DNA of 64,000 bases from Drechslerella dactyloides (Eukaryota; Ascomycota; Orbiliomycetes; Orbiliales; Orbiliaceae), in contig JAGTWJ010000008.1 of NCBI GenBank assembly GCA_020064725.1, positions 2,108,001 through 2,172,000 on the forward strand, read 5' to 3'. The notes beneath the pieces are model-generated. The model did no database searches and was not told where the DNA came from. It worked only from the letters and a program-made list of their open reading frames with translations. Of the stretch, positions 11,335-23,214 are shown one piece after another (position 1 is the stretch's first letter; each line of letters begins with the position of its first letter). A program made the position numbers and the translations under genes.

Positions 11335-13773
11335 CTTTCAGGTGGTGCTGTCTTTTGATTGATCATCACTATTGGAGACTGGCTACTTGGCGCGCGAGAC
11401 AAGTTCTGGCATCGGGTGGGGATATTAGGTCATTATGGTTGCATCTTTCTGCGCCTTGCATAGGTTATGGGGAGGAAGGGAAGTGGATTTTGTGTTCAGC
11501 TTGCGAAGTTGGGAAGAAGTCTTTGTGGTCCCGGCGGGAGCCGGTTTGGGTTTTGAGGCTGCATTGGAAGCAAGATGGGGGTGTTCTCCACTCGGAAGAC
11601 TCCGTTCGTAGATCCCGTGTCTACAAGTATCGAAATCTGCATTCTGGTAGCTTGGCTGCGGGGCGACGGCTGGTTCGCAGCCCGAGCTCTTCGATCGAAT
11701 TCTCAAGTCGCCTTAAACTATTGCATTTATTATGATATCGGCAATTAATTAATTCATACTGCACAGCGTGTAGCCTCGATCTTAGGTAAAGATATCGGTA
11801 GGAGAGTCCCAGGTGGGCTTAGAATCGGCTTGTCATCCAGTTACCCGGTTCTCCACTCTTGAAGTACAGACCCTTGGAAGAGTTGTGGACAGCAGCTCAG
11901 CTCCTCGCTTATGGTTTCGGGACGGCCTATTGGGCTACGATATCCCAGAGTTCGTACTTAGTAGACGGGAAGTATTTTAGCTTTGTTATATCTCGTATTA
12001 ATACGTATTTCGATGGTTTGTAATCGCGGCCTGCGGTGGGTCCACGTGCAGATTCTCGAGATCTCAATTGGCCTCGAGATCACGAGGACAAAAGCCAGCT
12101 TAGGTAATTTGGCTGATCTTAGGATTCACTATATATATGATACACAAGGATGGCGTGCGCCGATGTTTGCAGAATAATATGCATGTGGCGGATCGATGGC
12201 AAAGAAGCTTGTGGAGCTGAAGCTGGAGTAGACAATGCACCTGCAGCCTGCATGTCGATGTCTTGCAGGCTGAGCTTTAGGCCAGCCACATGCTAGGCAT
12301 CTTCCGCTTGATCAATTGAGCGGAATCCTTCGATGGTTCCTAACTGTTTCGCTCATATTCGATATTGGTAGGTTGCATTCTCGAACGAGCGCTTAAGCAT
12401 CTGGCTGATTTAATTTGAATTTGTCCATGCCCATGATTATATTAACTGAGCTCTCGTGTGATTCTTTGGGCGGTTGCGCCGTACGTGACAGCCGCCGCGA
12501 TATATGGTCGAACGTTCGGATACGGACGGAAGCCAGCACCGACTGCGACTGCGAGGTTACACGAATTCTACCGAATGCCGATTGCGACCGAACCGCTGGG
12601 CAGCGTCGTCGTGTCGACGTCGCAGTGCGGTTCGGAGCGTCCCGCGAACAATCTTGAACTTAATCACTTGAGTCGCTAGTACACAATGGAACGCCCAATT
12701 TGCGACACTTGTAAGCCCCCCCACCTCAACATCCACTATAGTCTAGTTTCGGATGCCCCAACGACCGACCCCGCCTGCATTCGAGCACTCGAGTCTGGTC
12801 ACTTGAGAGGCTAGAAATGACAGCCGTTACAGTCAATTGCCTCTTTTTCTTTCTTCTCGAAAAACTTGGGACTCATTTCGTTTCCGCCGCAATATGGTGT
12901 GGGCAGGTGCTCTAACCGAGAACCAGCAGGAGGGCATGCATGGATTCACCATCTGTTTTGGCCGGGCTGCCATTCAAAGACAAGATAACCTTGCATCGGA
13001 ACGGGAAGAATCCTGTCACTGGTGATCTTGTACAGAGGGCCTGCAGAACTCTATTTATCATGCCGACGGGTCGGTACGTTACAGGCAGGCTGGATAGGAG
13101 TATCATGCAACTAGCAGCGCAAGTCGATGGTCCTCGAGCTAATGTCGGGCCGATAATTGCACACTAGCTACGTCGGCCGAACGTCATATCGTACCTGATA
13201 TATGCCTAGGTAATTGCGGTTACGTGATTAATCGATTTTTCACGAAACAGACCCGGGGATGGAAGTGAGTACTTATATTATCAGAGTTGCAATATAGACT
13301 ATGGAACCTGGACAGCTCGACGGACCTGCGCTGGTTGTGGAGGGGCTGCTTACCCCTCGTGGACTAGCGGGCTTTCGCTGGCTGTGCGGGTATACTCCAA
13401 CAGGGAGCTGGGCTGGTGCGCATATGCGAAGTCCATGCAATCGACGAATGTCTTGAAGCTGTTAGCCCGGGTTCGCATTGCATCGGACAGGACAGGACAC
13501 CTGCGCATGCAGGCATGCATATGTTGGGGAGACCGGCCGGCGCAAATGGCAATAGATCCACATGCGCGGGGAGGAGAGCTGGAATTCAGTTGACGTGACG
13601 TTTCTGCCTTAGGAATCTGTACGGCTTCGAGTAGTTCCGACGGTCGAAGTATGTACCGAGTTCGTGTATATATATCAGCATTTAGCCCGCTGTCGCGGAG
13701 AGGGGACTGGAGAGTACATTCGTTGCAATCATCGTTGAGTTCGGCTTGAAGCGTTTTGTAACAGCTGGACGAG
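11335..13773. other. 2.4-kb spacer with esterase promoter
   Basis: No gene is recognised. A small perfect hairpin (AGCCTGCA / TGCAGGCT arms) lies at about 12246-12272. A TATA-like TATATATAT run at 13667-13675 is about 100 nt before the esterase start codon and may be its core promoter. All open frames are under 180 codons and lack recognisable motifs. Confidence 0.4.
13667..13675 (+). promoter_or_regulatory. TATA-like box of the carboxylesterase gene
   Basis: TATATATAT lies 99 nt upstream of the ATG at 13774, a plausible core-promoter distance for a fungal gene. Inferred from sequence and position only. Confidence 0.4.
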
Positions 13774-15724
13774 ATGAAGTCCTCGTTTTCTATCCTTTCT
13801 TTGACGGCGCTGCTGGCGGGAGCCAGCGCTTTACCAGCGGAGCCAGCAAACCCCACGGTCCAGATCAAAAATGGCACTGTTCATGGAAGATATGCTAGCG
13901 GTCCGGGATGGAAGCAAGATTTCTTCTTGAGCATTCCGTACGCGAAGCCGCCGTGTGATGATTTGAGGTTTCGGCCGCCGCAGTACATTGATAAGAACCT
14001 GGGGGATATCATTGCGAAGGAGTATGGGCCGCATTGTTATGGATATGGGGTACGTTGTAATTTCTCCTTACTTTTGACCTTGGATTTACTGCGCTTGAGT
14101 GGGCTCGTCTTTGACGGCTGAGCGTCAGCTGCATGTCTCCCTTTTCTTTGATTTCTTTTGTGATTATCATATTTTCGGATGAAAGCTAAATTTGGAGGTT
14201 CCGAATATGAAGCCAGATCAAGATGGTTATAAATTGTCCGAGGACTGCTTGACGCTCAACATTGTACGGCCTGCTGGGTGCGATGCGAACTCGAAACTGC
14301 CAATTGCGCTATGGATTCACGGCGGTGGATTCGTCATGGGAGGCGCCAACAACATTCGATACAACCTTACCTGGATGGTTGACCAGTCCGTCAAGCTTGG
14401 CAAGCCCATTATCGGCGTCAGCATCAACTACAGACTGGCAGGGTGGGGTTTCCTCGCCAGCCGTGAGGTTGCGGGCTCTCTGAACCTGAACACTGGCCTC
14501 AAGGATCAGCGTCTTGCCATGCACTGGGTCCAGGAGAACATCAAGCAGTTTGGTGGTGACCCTGCTAAGGTCACCATTTTCGGCGAGTCTGCAGGCGGTG
14601 CCTCCGTCGGCTTCCAGCATATCGCTTACAATGGCCGCGACGACCGTCTGTTCCGCGGAGCCATCATGCAGAGCGGCGGCTCCGTGCTGTATTCCAACGT
14701 CCAGTACCCGGGCGATGTATCTGTGCAGAAGGCATACGACACCGTTGCGAATCAGACAGGGTGTTACGACGCTGCGGACAGTCTTGACTGCATGAGGAAA
14801 TTGCCAACGGATGTTATGAACAAGGCTTTAAATGCTACTTCCTTCACACCGGTTGTCGATGGGGATTTCGTCCCGGGCTTCGGCAGCCAGGCGATCAAGT
14901 ATGGGCGCTATGTCAAAGTTCCAACGATGGTGGGGACGACCAGCGACGAGGGCGCGTCGTTCGGACAGATTGGTGCGAATAACACGAATGACATCCGAAA
15001 CTATCTGAGTAAGTAATCGATCCGCTCTTACTGAATGACACCCTTCCGGATCGTCAATACAAGTAGCTAACCGGCATGCTACAAATTGATAGGGGCTACT
15101 ACTACGTTCAAAGCTCCAAGCATCGAGAAAATCCTGGAGCTCTACCCAGAGAGCGCCTCCATTCCTCCCGCTGAGAACTTCACCTCCGGCGCAGATGACG
15201 GCACCGCCAACGGCACAAAGCTCTACGGTAAGCAGTACCACCGCGCCGCCGCCATCATCGGCGACCTGTGGTTCATCGCCGGCCGCCGTTACATTGCGCA
15301 GAACCTCGCCGCCGCTGGCATTCCCACATGGAGTTTCCGCTTCCGAACCCGCGACGGTGGCTACCCGGCATGGTACCGCGCCGGCCACTTTACCGAGGTC
15401 GCGTTTGTATTCCACAACGTCGAGGGAGTAGGGTACACTGGTCCGTTCGACTTTGGCAACCCGATGGGTGGACCGAACGAGAAGGACTACAGGAAGCTAG
15501 CTAGCTATATGTGCCGCCAATGGATCGGATTTGTTCACTCTTTGGACCCCAGAGCTGGCGCAAAGTCTGGGGAGGTGCAGTGGCTGAAGTACAGCGAGGG
15601 TAATGGAAAGAGCCAGATTGTGTTCGACATCGATGCCGACGGTGGGACCTACATGGAGACGGACGACTACCGGAAGGAGGGAATTGCGTTCCTGAACGAC
15701 TACAACCTCCAGGCTTCGAGGTAA
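13774..15724 (+). CDS. Secreted type-B carboxylesterase/lipase
   Basis: Alpha/beta-hydrolase of the carboxylesterase type-B family, predicted to hydrolyse ester bonds outside the cell. Three exons (13774-14049, 14186-15008, 15093-15724) give 576 residues, normal for the family. A signal peptide is evident (SILSLTALLAGASA followed by LPAEP). The oxyanion-hole motif is ALWIHGGGFVMG; the nucleophile elbow is GESAGGAS; the acid is probably Glu in TSDEGASF; the base is probably a His near GHFTEVAFVFHN. The motif SEDCLTLNI is also typical. Several N-x-S/T sites suit a secreted glycoprotein. The natural substrate cannot be told from sequence. No neighbours of related function are present. Confidence 0.93.
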
Positions 15725-16280
15725 GGGGTGGAACATGCATGCGCGGGAAACGGAGTCTAGACGCTGATCGAAGTGGCGAACTAGGTAGTCAAGATGACTA
15801 GGGTTTTCACAGTATCAAATATGTATATATAATATAGTAATATTCTGAGATCGGGTGGAGAAATTGTAGCCGGAGTCTTTGCTGTACAGTTCTAAATATA
15901 TCCGTCGTAGGCAGTAGTCCTGATCCAAACGGGAGGTGCAAAGCAGAGCTGAGACATGACAGTTTGCTTTGACGCATGCTGCAGCTGCACATGATGTTGA
16001 AAAGGAGTTGAAGTGAGAATGTTGTATTTTGTGCGTTGCAGAATGTGCGCGGACGGGTGGTCTTGGCCGTCTGCGGCAGGCTGCTGGTCGCCACTTCCTT
16101 CACCTTCCAGCCATCCTTCCGCCGACGCCGTCGACTGCAAGCCTTCCGACCGACTGCTCCCCTGGCTCATTGCCCAGCACATATCCTTCCAAGTCTCGGT
16201 CGCTCGAATCGATACTTCAAAAACCCCAATCCGAATATACACATCCCAGCAGTCTGTGACGGCCATCCCTTTCGAACGCC
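15725..16280. other. Spacer between esterase and Yra1-like gene
   Basis: Holds an AT-rich stretch (15820-15845) likely to be the esterase 3' UTR/polyadenylation zone and a C/T-rich leader before 16281. No gene seen. Confidence 0.4.
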
Positions 16281-18268
16281 ATGGCAGAAAACCAGTCCGT
16301 GCTCGATCGCGCCCTCGACGAGATTGTCGCCGACAGATCTGTACGTTCCCGCGACGGCATCTCCGCGTCCCGCCGCGACGGAAGTAACCCGCGACTGACG
16401 GCTCACCGTGCTCTAGACTAGCAACCGAAACCGGAGACGCGGTCCTGGAAATCGTACTCCTAGAGATGGCGTTTCAAAGGTGTGCACGGCTTCTTGTCCT
16501 CCGAACGTCGGCGAATTCGAGCTAACCGTCGGCGAACTGGTCTAGGCGTGTTCTCCTCCTCCTCCTCCCTCTTGACACTCTTATCATCTGCATCTTTGAA
16601 CTCGCATTGGTCGGCAAACCCGCTTTGGTGTAACCATGCACCCGAATGTGACACCGGACGCAACCCTAGCCCGGCGCCTCGAGTCGTTGCGAGCGAGCGA
16701 GGCTGAGCGGCATCCTGCATCTGAACGGCTTCCGGAAACCGCCCTCTAGCGCCTGATAGTCAGCTGCTTGTCTGGTGCTGGCATGCCTCGACAAAACTTG
16801 CGGCTATGGCACGCGTCGAATACCGACTACAGAGCTGAACCCGCCGACGGACCACTCTCAAGAGCCGACCAGTTGCAGACGAAGCATTTCGTTTTAGACG
16901 CGTTTTCTCTTGCCAGCGCCTGCCTCGCAGTTCCTGCTATCACCCTCTCTCCATTGACAGACTGTGCTAACCTTCTCTGGGGCTCTTCCTGCCGGCTTTT
17001 CTCTTCTACAGCAATCTCGCACCCCTCGTGACCCTTCTAGGTAGTTCCCCGTCCCGTCGCTGGAACTAGCGAGTCAATGCTTACGCGCCGCTTCTGTTAG
17101 ATCCAACTGGGTTCACGACAAATACGACGATGGTAGGCTGCGCATGATCGACTGCTCTATTCCCGACAATCTTTCTAATGTAACGCAGGCGGGCCAACCA
17201 ATAATAATAATAACAATTCGTACCGCGGACGAGAGCATCGCGACTATGGCGGCGGCCGAGAGAATAACCGGTACGATAGACAGGCGCCATCTACTTGGTT
17301 TATCACAGCATGTTTCTAATATATATCTTGCACAGCTCTGCCAAAATTCGGATCGAAAACCTCCACTACGATCTCGGAGAGACCGACGTGAGGGTAAATT
17401 ATACTGGCGTACGCCGTAGTATTCGACTGCAGCGGCTAATTCTGTTTGTAGGACGTGTTCAGTCGAGTTGGGGATATCCGCAGAATCGATATCATGTATG
17501 TTGGACCGTCAGGCGTCTAAGCAGGGTTGATAGTCCAACTAACGCTGACTTTTACGTAGGTACGATAAAGCTGGCCGGTCCGAGGGCATAGCTCATGTTC
17601 TGTACTCCAATCCCGATGAGGCAATGCTCGCCGTCGACCAATTCGATGGCGCCAACGCCAAGGGGCAGCCGATCCGTGTCAAGATTGCGCCTTTGCAAGG
17701 TGGCGGCCGTCGTGGTGGACCTCCAGCTGCCGCCGCCGCCGCCACCGCCGCCGAGGGTCGCTCGCTCTTCGAACGCGTTTCCGGCGCACCACAGGAAGCG
17801 GAAACGGATGAATCTGGTCGTCGGTCGCCGCGTCGCCTCCCGAGGAACGTCCAAGAGATGAGGCAGAATGCGAAAGAATTAGGTATCGACAGGTATATTC
17901 CCGGCGAGCGAGGCGGGCATCGTGATCAGCGACCTCGCCGTGGTGGCTACGCTGGTGCTGCTAGTGGTGGCGGAGAGCGGGAGCGTCATCGTGGAGGACG
18001 CGGCGGTGGCCACAGCCGTGGAGACCGGTCCAGTGGCGGTACAAACCGGCAGCGCAAGACTGCAGAGGAGCTCGATGCCGAGATGAACGACTATTGGACG
18101 GTGAACGGTGGCGAGAGCAACGTGCAAAGCGCGTTCGCACCGGGTGGAGCCGGACAAACTGCTGGACAACAGCAGCCACAGCAGCAACAACAGCAGACCA
18201 CCGGCGGGTTTATGGATGGAGTTGGCGAAGGAGCTGTTGCGATGGCAGATGTTGAGGCTGATCTGTAA
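16281..18268 (+). CDS. RRM mRNA-export adaptor, Yra1/ALY-like
   Basis: Nuclear RNA-binding adaptor that links the Sub2/UAP56 helicase and Mex67 to mRNA (known for Yra1/ALY). Eight exons are inferred: 16281-16340, 16417-16479, 17012-17040, 17101-17132, 17189-17270, 17336-17387, from 17452, and the last to 18268. The N-terminus SVLDRALDEIVADR and the C-terminal AEELDAEMNDYW fit the paired UAP56-binding motifs of the family. The central RRM has RNP2 (IRIENL) and RNP1-like SEGIAHVLY. Flanks are R/G-rich, with a Q run near the C-terminus. Intron 2 is 532 nt, far longer than its neighbours; the 29-nt exon 3 is needed to keep the frame into SNWVHDKYDDGG. The family call is firm; orthology to Yra1 itself is less so. 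Confidence 0.85.
16480..17011 (+). other. 532-nt intron of the Yra1-like gene
   Basis: Starts GTGTGC after codons ending ...DGVSK and ends TTCTACAG before the 29-nt exon 17012-17040. Other introns of this gene are about 55-105 nt. Open frames inside it are not recognisable as protein. Confidence 0.7.
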
Positions 18269-19160
18269 GAAATGGATGGCTGGCGATGCATCATTGGGGT
18301 CGATATTTGATATCCTCCTCTGAGCAGACTGTATTTTTGTATTCTATGGACAGACGGGTTGTATTCGATTGAGGTTACGATGGGCTTGTATAGACTGTTA
18401 CGCGGATTCGCATCGAATGACATACGAGGATGGCAGTATATTCTCACGTTCAATGAGAATACTGCCATTCAGGATTGGTTGCAACGTTGACACGCAAAAG
18501 TCTCGAAATCTTCGACATTAAGTTGGAGATGGAAATACATCAGAAGTGGAAGTATTTGATCTCGTAAGGCTGTGAAATCAATTAAATCTTCCTGAATCGG
18601 AATTAGATATCCTAAACAAGACAGCTTTCTTTCCGAACGAGAAGTAATTGTCCCTGAAATGGAATCGAACCGTCTTGATGAAGAACGAAATGTTCCTGAA
18701 AGAGGAGAACATGATCTCTAACAAGGATGAAATGTTCCCCAAGAGGATGGGAATTTCCCGAAACGGTCACGACGTCGAAAGCGGTCGTTGCTTGGGAAAC
18801 AACACACGCACCACAACAACAGCCGCCGGCCGAGATTACGACGCTCTGACGGAGTTCGGAATGCAACTATGACGATGGGAAATACCGCGGGCCAGAATTG
18901 GTCGGTGCTTCGTAAACTGTCCCTGACTCGCTCAGCTCATATCTGTGGCTGACACAAACAAACTGACTGGACCGCGGCATCGTGTAGTTATATCAGCCAC
19001 TGCGCTCCTGATTACGATAACTCTTCGGGTCCTTACATCAGCTTCATGCGATTATAAAGCTGCATCAACCATATCACACCGACGGTTAGGTATTGCGATT
19101 GCCTGGAGCATTGGACACCTAGCTTTTTTGCGGGGCTCGAGTTGAGCTTTTTCGCCGGCC
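18269..19160. other. Spacer with a 3' hairpin
   Basis: Contains an inverted repeat at 18430-18467 and, at 18640-18780, a purine-rich stretch with loosely repeated GAAATGTTCC-like words. No gene is recognised. Confidence 0.4.
18430..18467. repeat. Short inverted repeat (hairpin) 3' of the Yra1-like gene
   Basis: Arms ATGGCAGTATATTCTCA and TGAGAATACTGCCAT pair over 15 bp with a 2-nt bulge and a short loop. It lies about 160 nt after the stop codon, so it could be within the 3' UTR. Function unknown. Confidence 0.7.
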
Positions 19161-20714
19161 ATGAAGGGCCGTATCGGGCTTCGCCTTACCTCCAGCGTGT
19201 GTAAGTATTGTCATCCCCACTCCATTTACACCATCTCGCTGTTCATTATGCGATGTTGATGAGGATATGCTGACGAGACTGATGGTTTAGTATTCATTTT
19301 CTCTTTGATCCTCTTTCTCTCCGGCTGCGTGCTGCAGCGGCAGTCAATGCACACTCTCGAGCGCTATTACGACCAGATACCCCTCCCCGATACGCACCCG
19401 CTCACTCTCAACAAGAACCATCGCAATCCGAAGCCGCCGCCGTCGTCGAAAAATGGGAGACCGAACTCGAAACGTCCGCGCTACGGCGACCAGCAGCGAC
19501 TGATGTCGTCGACTTCGAAGGAGTATAATTCCTGGGAGGAGGTTGAACGCGCACAGGCGGAGAAGCGGATGGCGGAGCGCCTGCGGAAGGTGGGGTACGT
19601 GCAGATGGTGCAGACGCTGGACGAGGTGTGCGGGGCCGTAATGGCGTTTGGCGATCTCGACCGGCTGGGGAGCAGAGCTGCGAGGGTACTCGTCTACCCT
19701 GAGAGCTGGGATATGCAGCTCGAGGACCCATCCGTTGGTGCTACTACTAGTACCTCCCTTCGCGCCGACAAAGAAGGGGTCAAGAAGGAGTCTAGAAAGC
19801 TTTCGTCGTGGCGTAGGAGAGATAAGGCAAAACGAAGCCAACGTACGACGGTGCAGGATGTCAACGTCAACGTCGAAATCAATCCCCCGCCGATGACCCG
19901 TGCATCGTCGATGGCCGCCAAACAGCACTTTCACACCGCCCGCCGACTGCTATTCCACGCGCAGGAACGGTACCATGCACAGTTGATACCACTCCCCGAA
20001 ACCGCGATATCCGCAGTAACGGTTTTCAACATGACGTCGTACAACCGCCTGCTGTACCTTTCGCATCCGGCGCAGGTGCTCAAAAACATGGACGATCTCC
20101 TCCTCTACACGCCGCCCGCACCGCTCGCAGCACCACGACGCACTTCGTCTATATCCGGCACCCCGCTTTCCGTCTCGCCGAACTTTTTGCTCATCACCCC
20201 GTCCGCGACGGAATACCGACATCTCACACGGCAGCTCGGCACCAGCAAGCGGGCGACTAAAAGCCAGATTGCAACGGTGCTCGAAGATACCTATGCCGCC
20301 GCCGGAGTCTCGATCGTGCTGCCCCGCGCGCCGTTCGAATTCCACACCTCGGAGTTCTTCCTCCCACCCCCTCCTTCACAATCGCATACAGGCAGCCGAT
20401 ACGCATCGTGGACGGCGGACCGCGTGCAGGGTGAAGGGTACTATATCCATTTCGACGGACGAAAAGTCGTCACTGTTGACGGCGAGAAAACGTGGGTGCC
20501 AGTCCCGCAACCCTGGAAGACCGCCAGTCTCGAAGACGGCGTGGCACCGCAGTGCGCCGTCGTTGCAGACGAAGGTGTAGTAGCTGCAGAAGGAGACGGC
20601 GAGAAGACTGCTGGCGCGAAGTGGGATTGTAGCACGCGAGATGCGTGGCGGGCAGTGTACAGAGAATATCGGCAGCGACGAATGGAGGTCTGCGGGTTAG
20701 ATTTAGAGGTGTGA
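19161..20714 (+). CDS. GNT1/GT8-like glycosyltransferase, DXD motif absent
   Basis: Type II membrane protein of 487 residues in two exons (19161-19200, 19291-20714). A hydrophobic anchor (LFIFSLILFLSGCVL) near the N-terminus suggests Golgi residence. Similarity to fungal GlcNAc-transferase GNT1-like GT8 proteins is seen in YVQMVQTLDEVCGAVMAFG, RLGSRAARVLVYPESWD, YNRLLYLSHPAQVLKNMDDL, SVSPNFLLITPSATEY, YYIHFDGR and PQPWK, and in the ending RREYRQRRMEVCG-type tail. Where family members carry the metal-binding DXD after the YDRVLYLD-like strand, this protein reads LSHPAQ (20058-20075), so the usual metal site is missing. It may be inactive or act by another mode. The glycosyl donor and acceptor cannot be told. 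Confidence 0.72.
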
Positions 20715-21382
20715 TTGCGATGCGCAAATAGATTGCTGTACGATTGTATGATATAGTGGGGTCGTGACGTGGTGGGTACATATAAACGCGAGGGAGGCCG
20801 GCGTGGGTTTAGAATAGTGGCGTTTCTGTCGGTGTTACATTGCTCGGAGTTTGGCGACACAATTTCTGTATATTATACGTACATAACGGCATATACGGCT
20901 TTTGCATGATACTACGGCATAGGTAGAGGTGCATATGATTATTACCTAGGCGCATTCTATTTCTCTCGATTGTAGATTTGCAGATTTGGAATCTCGACGA
21001 ATGGCTCCCATAAGACTAGTTGAGTATAGATTGATGTAGAAAATGGTATATGCGTACAAACTTGAACAGATAGATATCTTAGGTTGAGATAAAGCACAGC
21101 GTATCAAACATAGCGCCGAAGCGATAGAGGAAGAGAACCAACGACTAGCGCGAGCAGAAAAACCAGAAACAGACCGACCATTCATCCCATTAGCCATCGC
21201 ATCCGATGGACCACCTGATATCCGAAAGCAAAAAATCACCACCTTCTTTCACAGTCTTTCTCCGTTAACGATGCAAGAATAAGAAATTGTGCGCTCCTTT
21301 TGGCCACCCGTTCGCCGGAAGGAGGCTGGCTTTAGTGTTGGCGCGGCTGGAAGAGCGTTTGCGCCACTTTTGTTCACCAAGC
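20715..21382. other. Convergent 3' spacer
   Basis: Lies between the ends of two convergent genes. It is AT-rich around 20860-21080, consistent with two 3' UTRs. No gene is seen. Confidence 0.4.
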
Positions 21383-22454
21383 TTAGTTATTGCTCTGGTT
21401 GTTCAAGATCCGGAGAATGCTGATGAACAGATTGATGACATCTAATCCCTCATATTAGCTGTTTGGAATCCAAAAGAAATGGTGGCGGTGCAAAAAAAGG
21501 GAGTCAAACTCACCAAGATACAGGCTAATCGCCGCAGCAACCTCCTCATCTGGCGTGAAAACGCGCATAATCAACTGCGTGTCCACCAGTATGTATCCCG
21601 AAAAGATGATCACGGCGCCGATGCTGTACGCCAGCTCAAAGCCGCTGCTGTGGGTGAAGAACATGCTGACGAATCCGGCCGCGACCAGGATCCACAGCGA
21701 GGTCATCAGAATACCCTGCCATTGCGTAAAGTCGTATTTCGTTTGCAGTGCGAACAGCGTGAGTCCGAAGAAGACGACGGCGGTGATCACGACGGCTTCG
21801 AGCACGATTTGCGAGTTGTAAAACGAGGTTATGAGTGCGACGGTATACGATTCGAAACCAGTGAAGGCGGCGAGGAGAATATAGTTTGTCGGGTAGTCCT
21901 TGCGCTTAACGTAGCAGGCGATCTGTGGGAGGCGAACGGGTGGTTAGTCATGTGTTTGTAGTAGGGAGACGTAAGCGCTGTAGTTGCGTAACACGAGGCG
22001 AGGGGGCACAGAGTCTGTGCGAGTTGGTGTACGCAGTTTGTGTTACGGCGAGGCTGTGAGGCTGGAGAGGAGGGCAAACTGCTGCACTTACCAATGCTCC
22101 GATGCTGCCGATAAAGCTGATCCACATCATCCAGGTGTTCGCCTGGACCCATGATTTGAAGCCGGGCGAGAAGAAGGTGAGCGCCGAGACGGCGCCGGTG
22201 GCGAGCAGCTGGATGAATAGGATGCTGTAGACCTTGGACACGAACCGCTGACGGACGATGAGGTTGGACTCCGCGACGACGGTCTTGTAGTCTGGTGGGA
22301 AGGCGTCGTCCGGCTGGTCGAAGCGCGGCTGGGCGCCGAGCAGCGGGTCGGCGGACTCGACGTGGTGGCTACCGCTGCTGCCGGCGGCGTCGTAGGAAGG
22401 AGGGGCCTCCTCGTCGACGTAAGGCTGTGGGGGAGCGTTCTTTGGCGACGCCAT
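21383..22454 (-). CDS. Bax inhibitor-1 family (TMBIM/LifeGuard; Bxi1/Ybh3-like) membrane protein
   Basis: Seven-TM-type protein of the TMBIM family, linked in other organisms to ER calcium and cell-death control. Three exons (minus) start at ATG 22452-22454. The N-terminus is Pro-rich and soluble (PPSYDAAG, PPDYKTVV), as in LifeGuard-type members. Then come TM segments: VYSILFIQLLATGAVSALTF, TWMMWISFIGSIGAL, VVITAVVFFGLTLFALQTKY, ILMTSLWILVAAGFVSMFF and FELAYSIGAVIIFSGYIL, and the hallmark DTQLIM. The last short exon gives DVINLFISILRILN, the standard family ending. The stop is 21383-21385. Introns were placed by GT-AG and frame. Role in this organism is inferred from the family. Confidence 0.92.
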
Positions 22455-23214
22455 CGTAGTCTGTGGACGTGTATCTAGCGAGCGAGGGGTGGGAAATAGC
22501 GGTTATACTGCGTGAAGTGGCGTTTCTTCGCGGGTCGGTTCGCGATGAGTGGATGGATGGAGGAAGGGTGGAGATGGAGATTGACAGGTGGTGGAATGGC
22601 GGGGATGAGATGGTTGATGCGAGATATAGCGTCAGTCACATGACGCTGCTTCGCCACCAACACGCAACGCGGCGCCTGTGTAACGCGGCTGGCTCCCGAA
22701 CAGGCAACTAGACCAACGGGAACCAGCAGCCAACCAGACACCGAGAAATTTAAATGAGCTTTCGTATAGAAACCAGGCATGATATCGCACTCTGCCTCAC
22801 CCGGCAGGTGATTTCTGGCATTTTATCACGATGTTCCGTACAGAAGACCCAGCAGACAGGCATATCCCGCGCCTGAAGCAGACGAAAAGAGTACTTTTGG
22901 GCAGGACGCTGGCGTCCTCGATAAGCTAGACTAGGATACAACTTGGATGCAGGCATGCATGACAATGAACGATCAAAGCGGGGCATTTAACAGAGAAAAT
23001 TCGAAAAAAGAGTGTGAGTAACATTATTGCTAAGGCGGACCATATCCATGGGAGCGTTGTCCCTCTATCTTTCAGTATTATCATTATCCGGATACGCATG
23101 GTAAGCCGGTCTCTATCGAGCAGCCGTTGTACCGAGGCAAGCCGCTGATATATAAACTGCCCATGACAAGAAACAAGGGCCTTTAAACGGAATGGTTTAA
23201 AATGAGAGCTTGGT
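22455..23214. other. Spacer between two minus-strand genes
   Basis: Promoter/leader of the Bax-inhibitor gene and the 3' region of the MARVEL gene. No coding feature recognised. Confidence 0.4.

Noticed and set aside
18655..18680. tRNA B-box-like GGTTCGATTCC on the minus strand
   Set aside because: Flanking bases do not pair as a T-stem and no A-box or acceptor stem is found.
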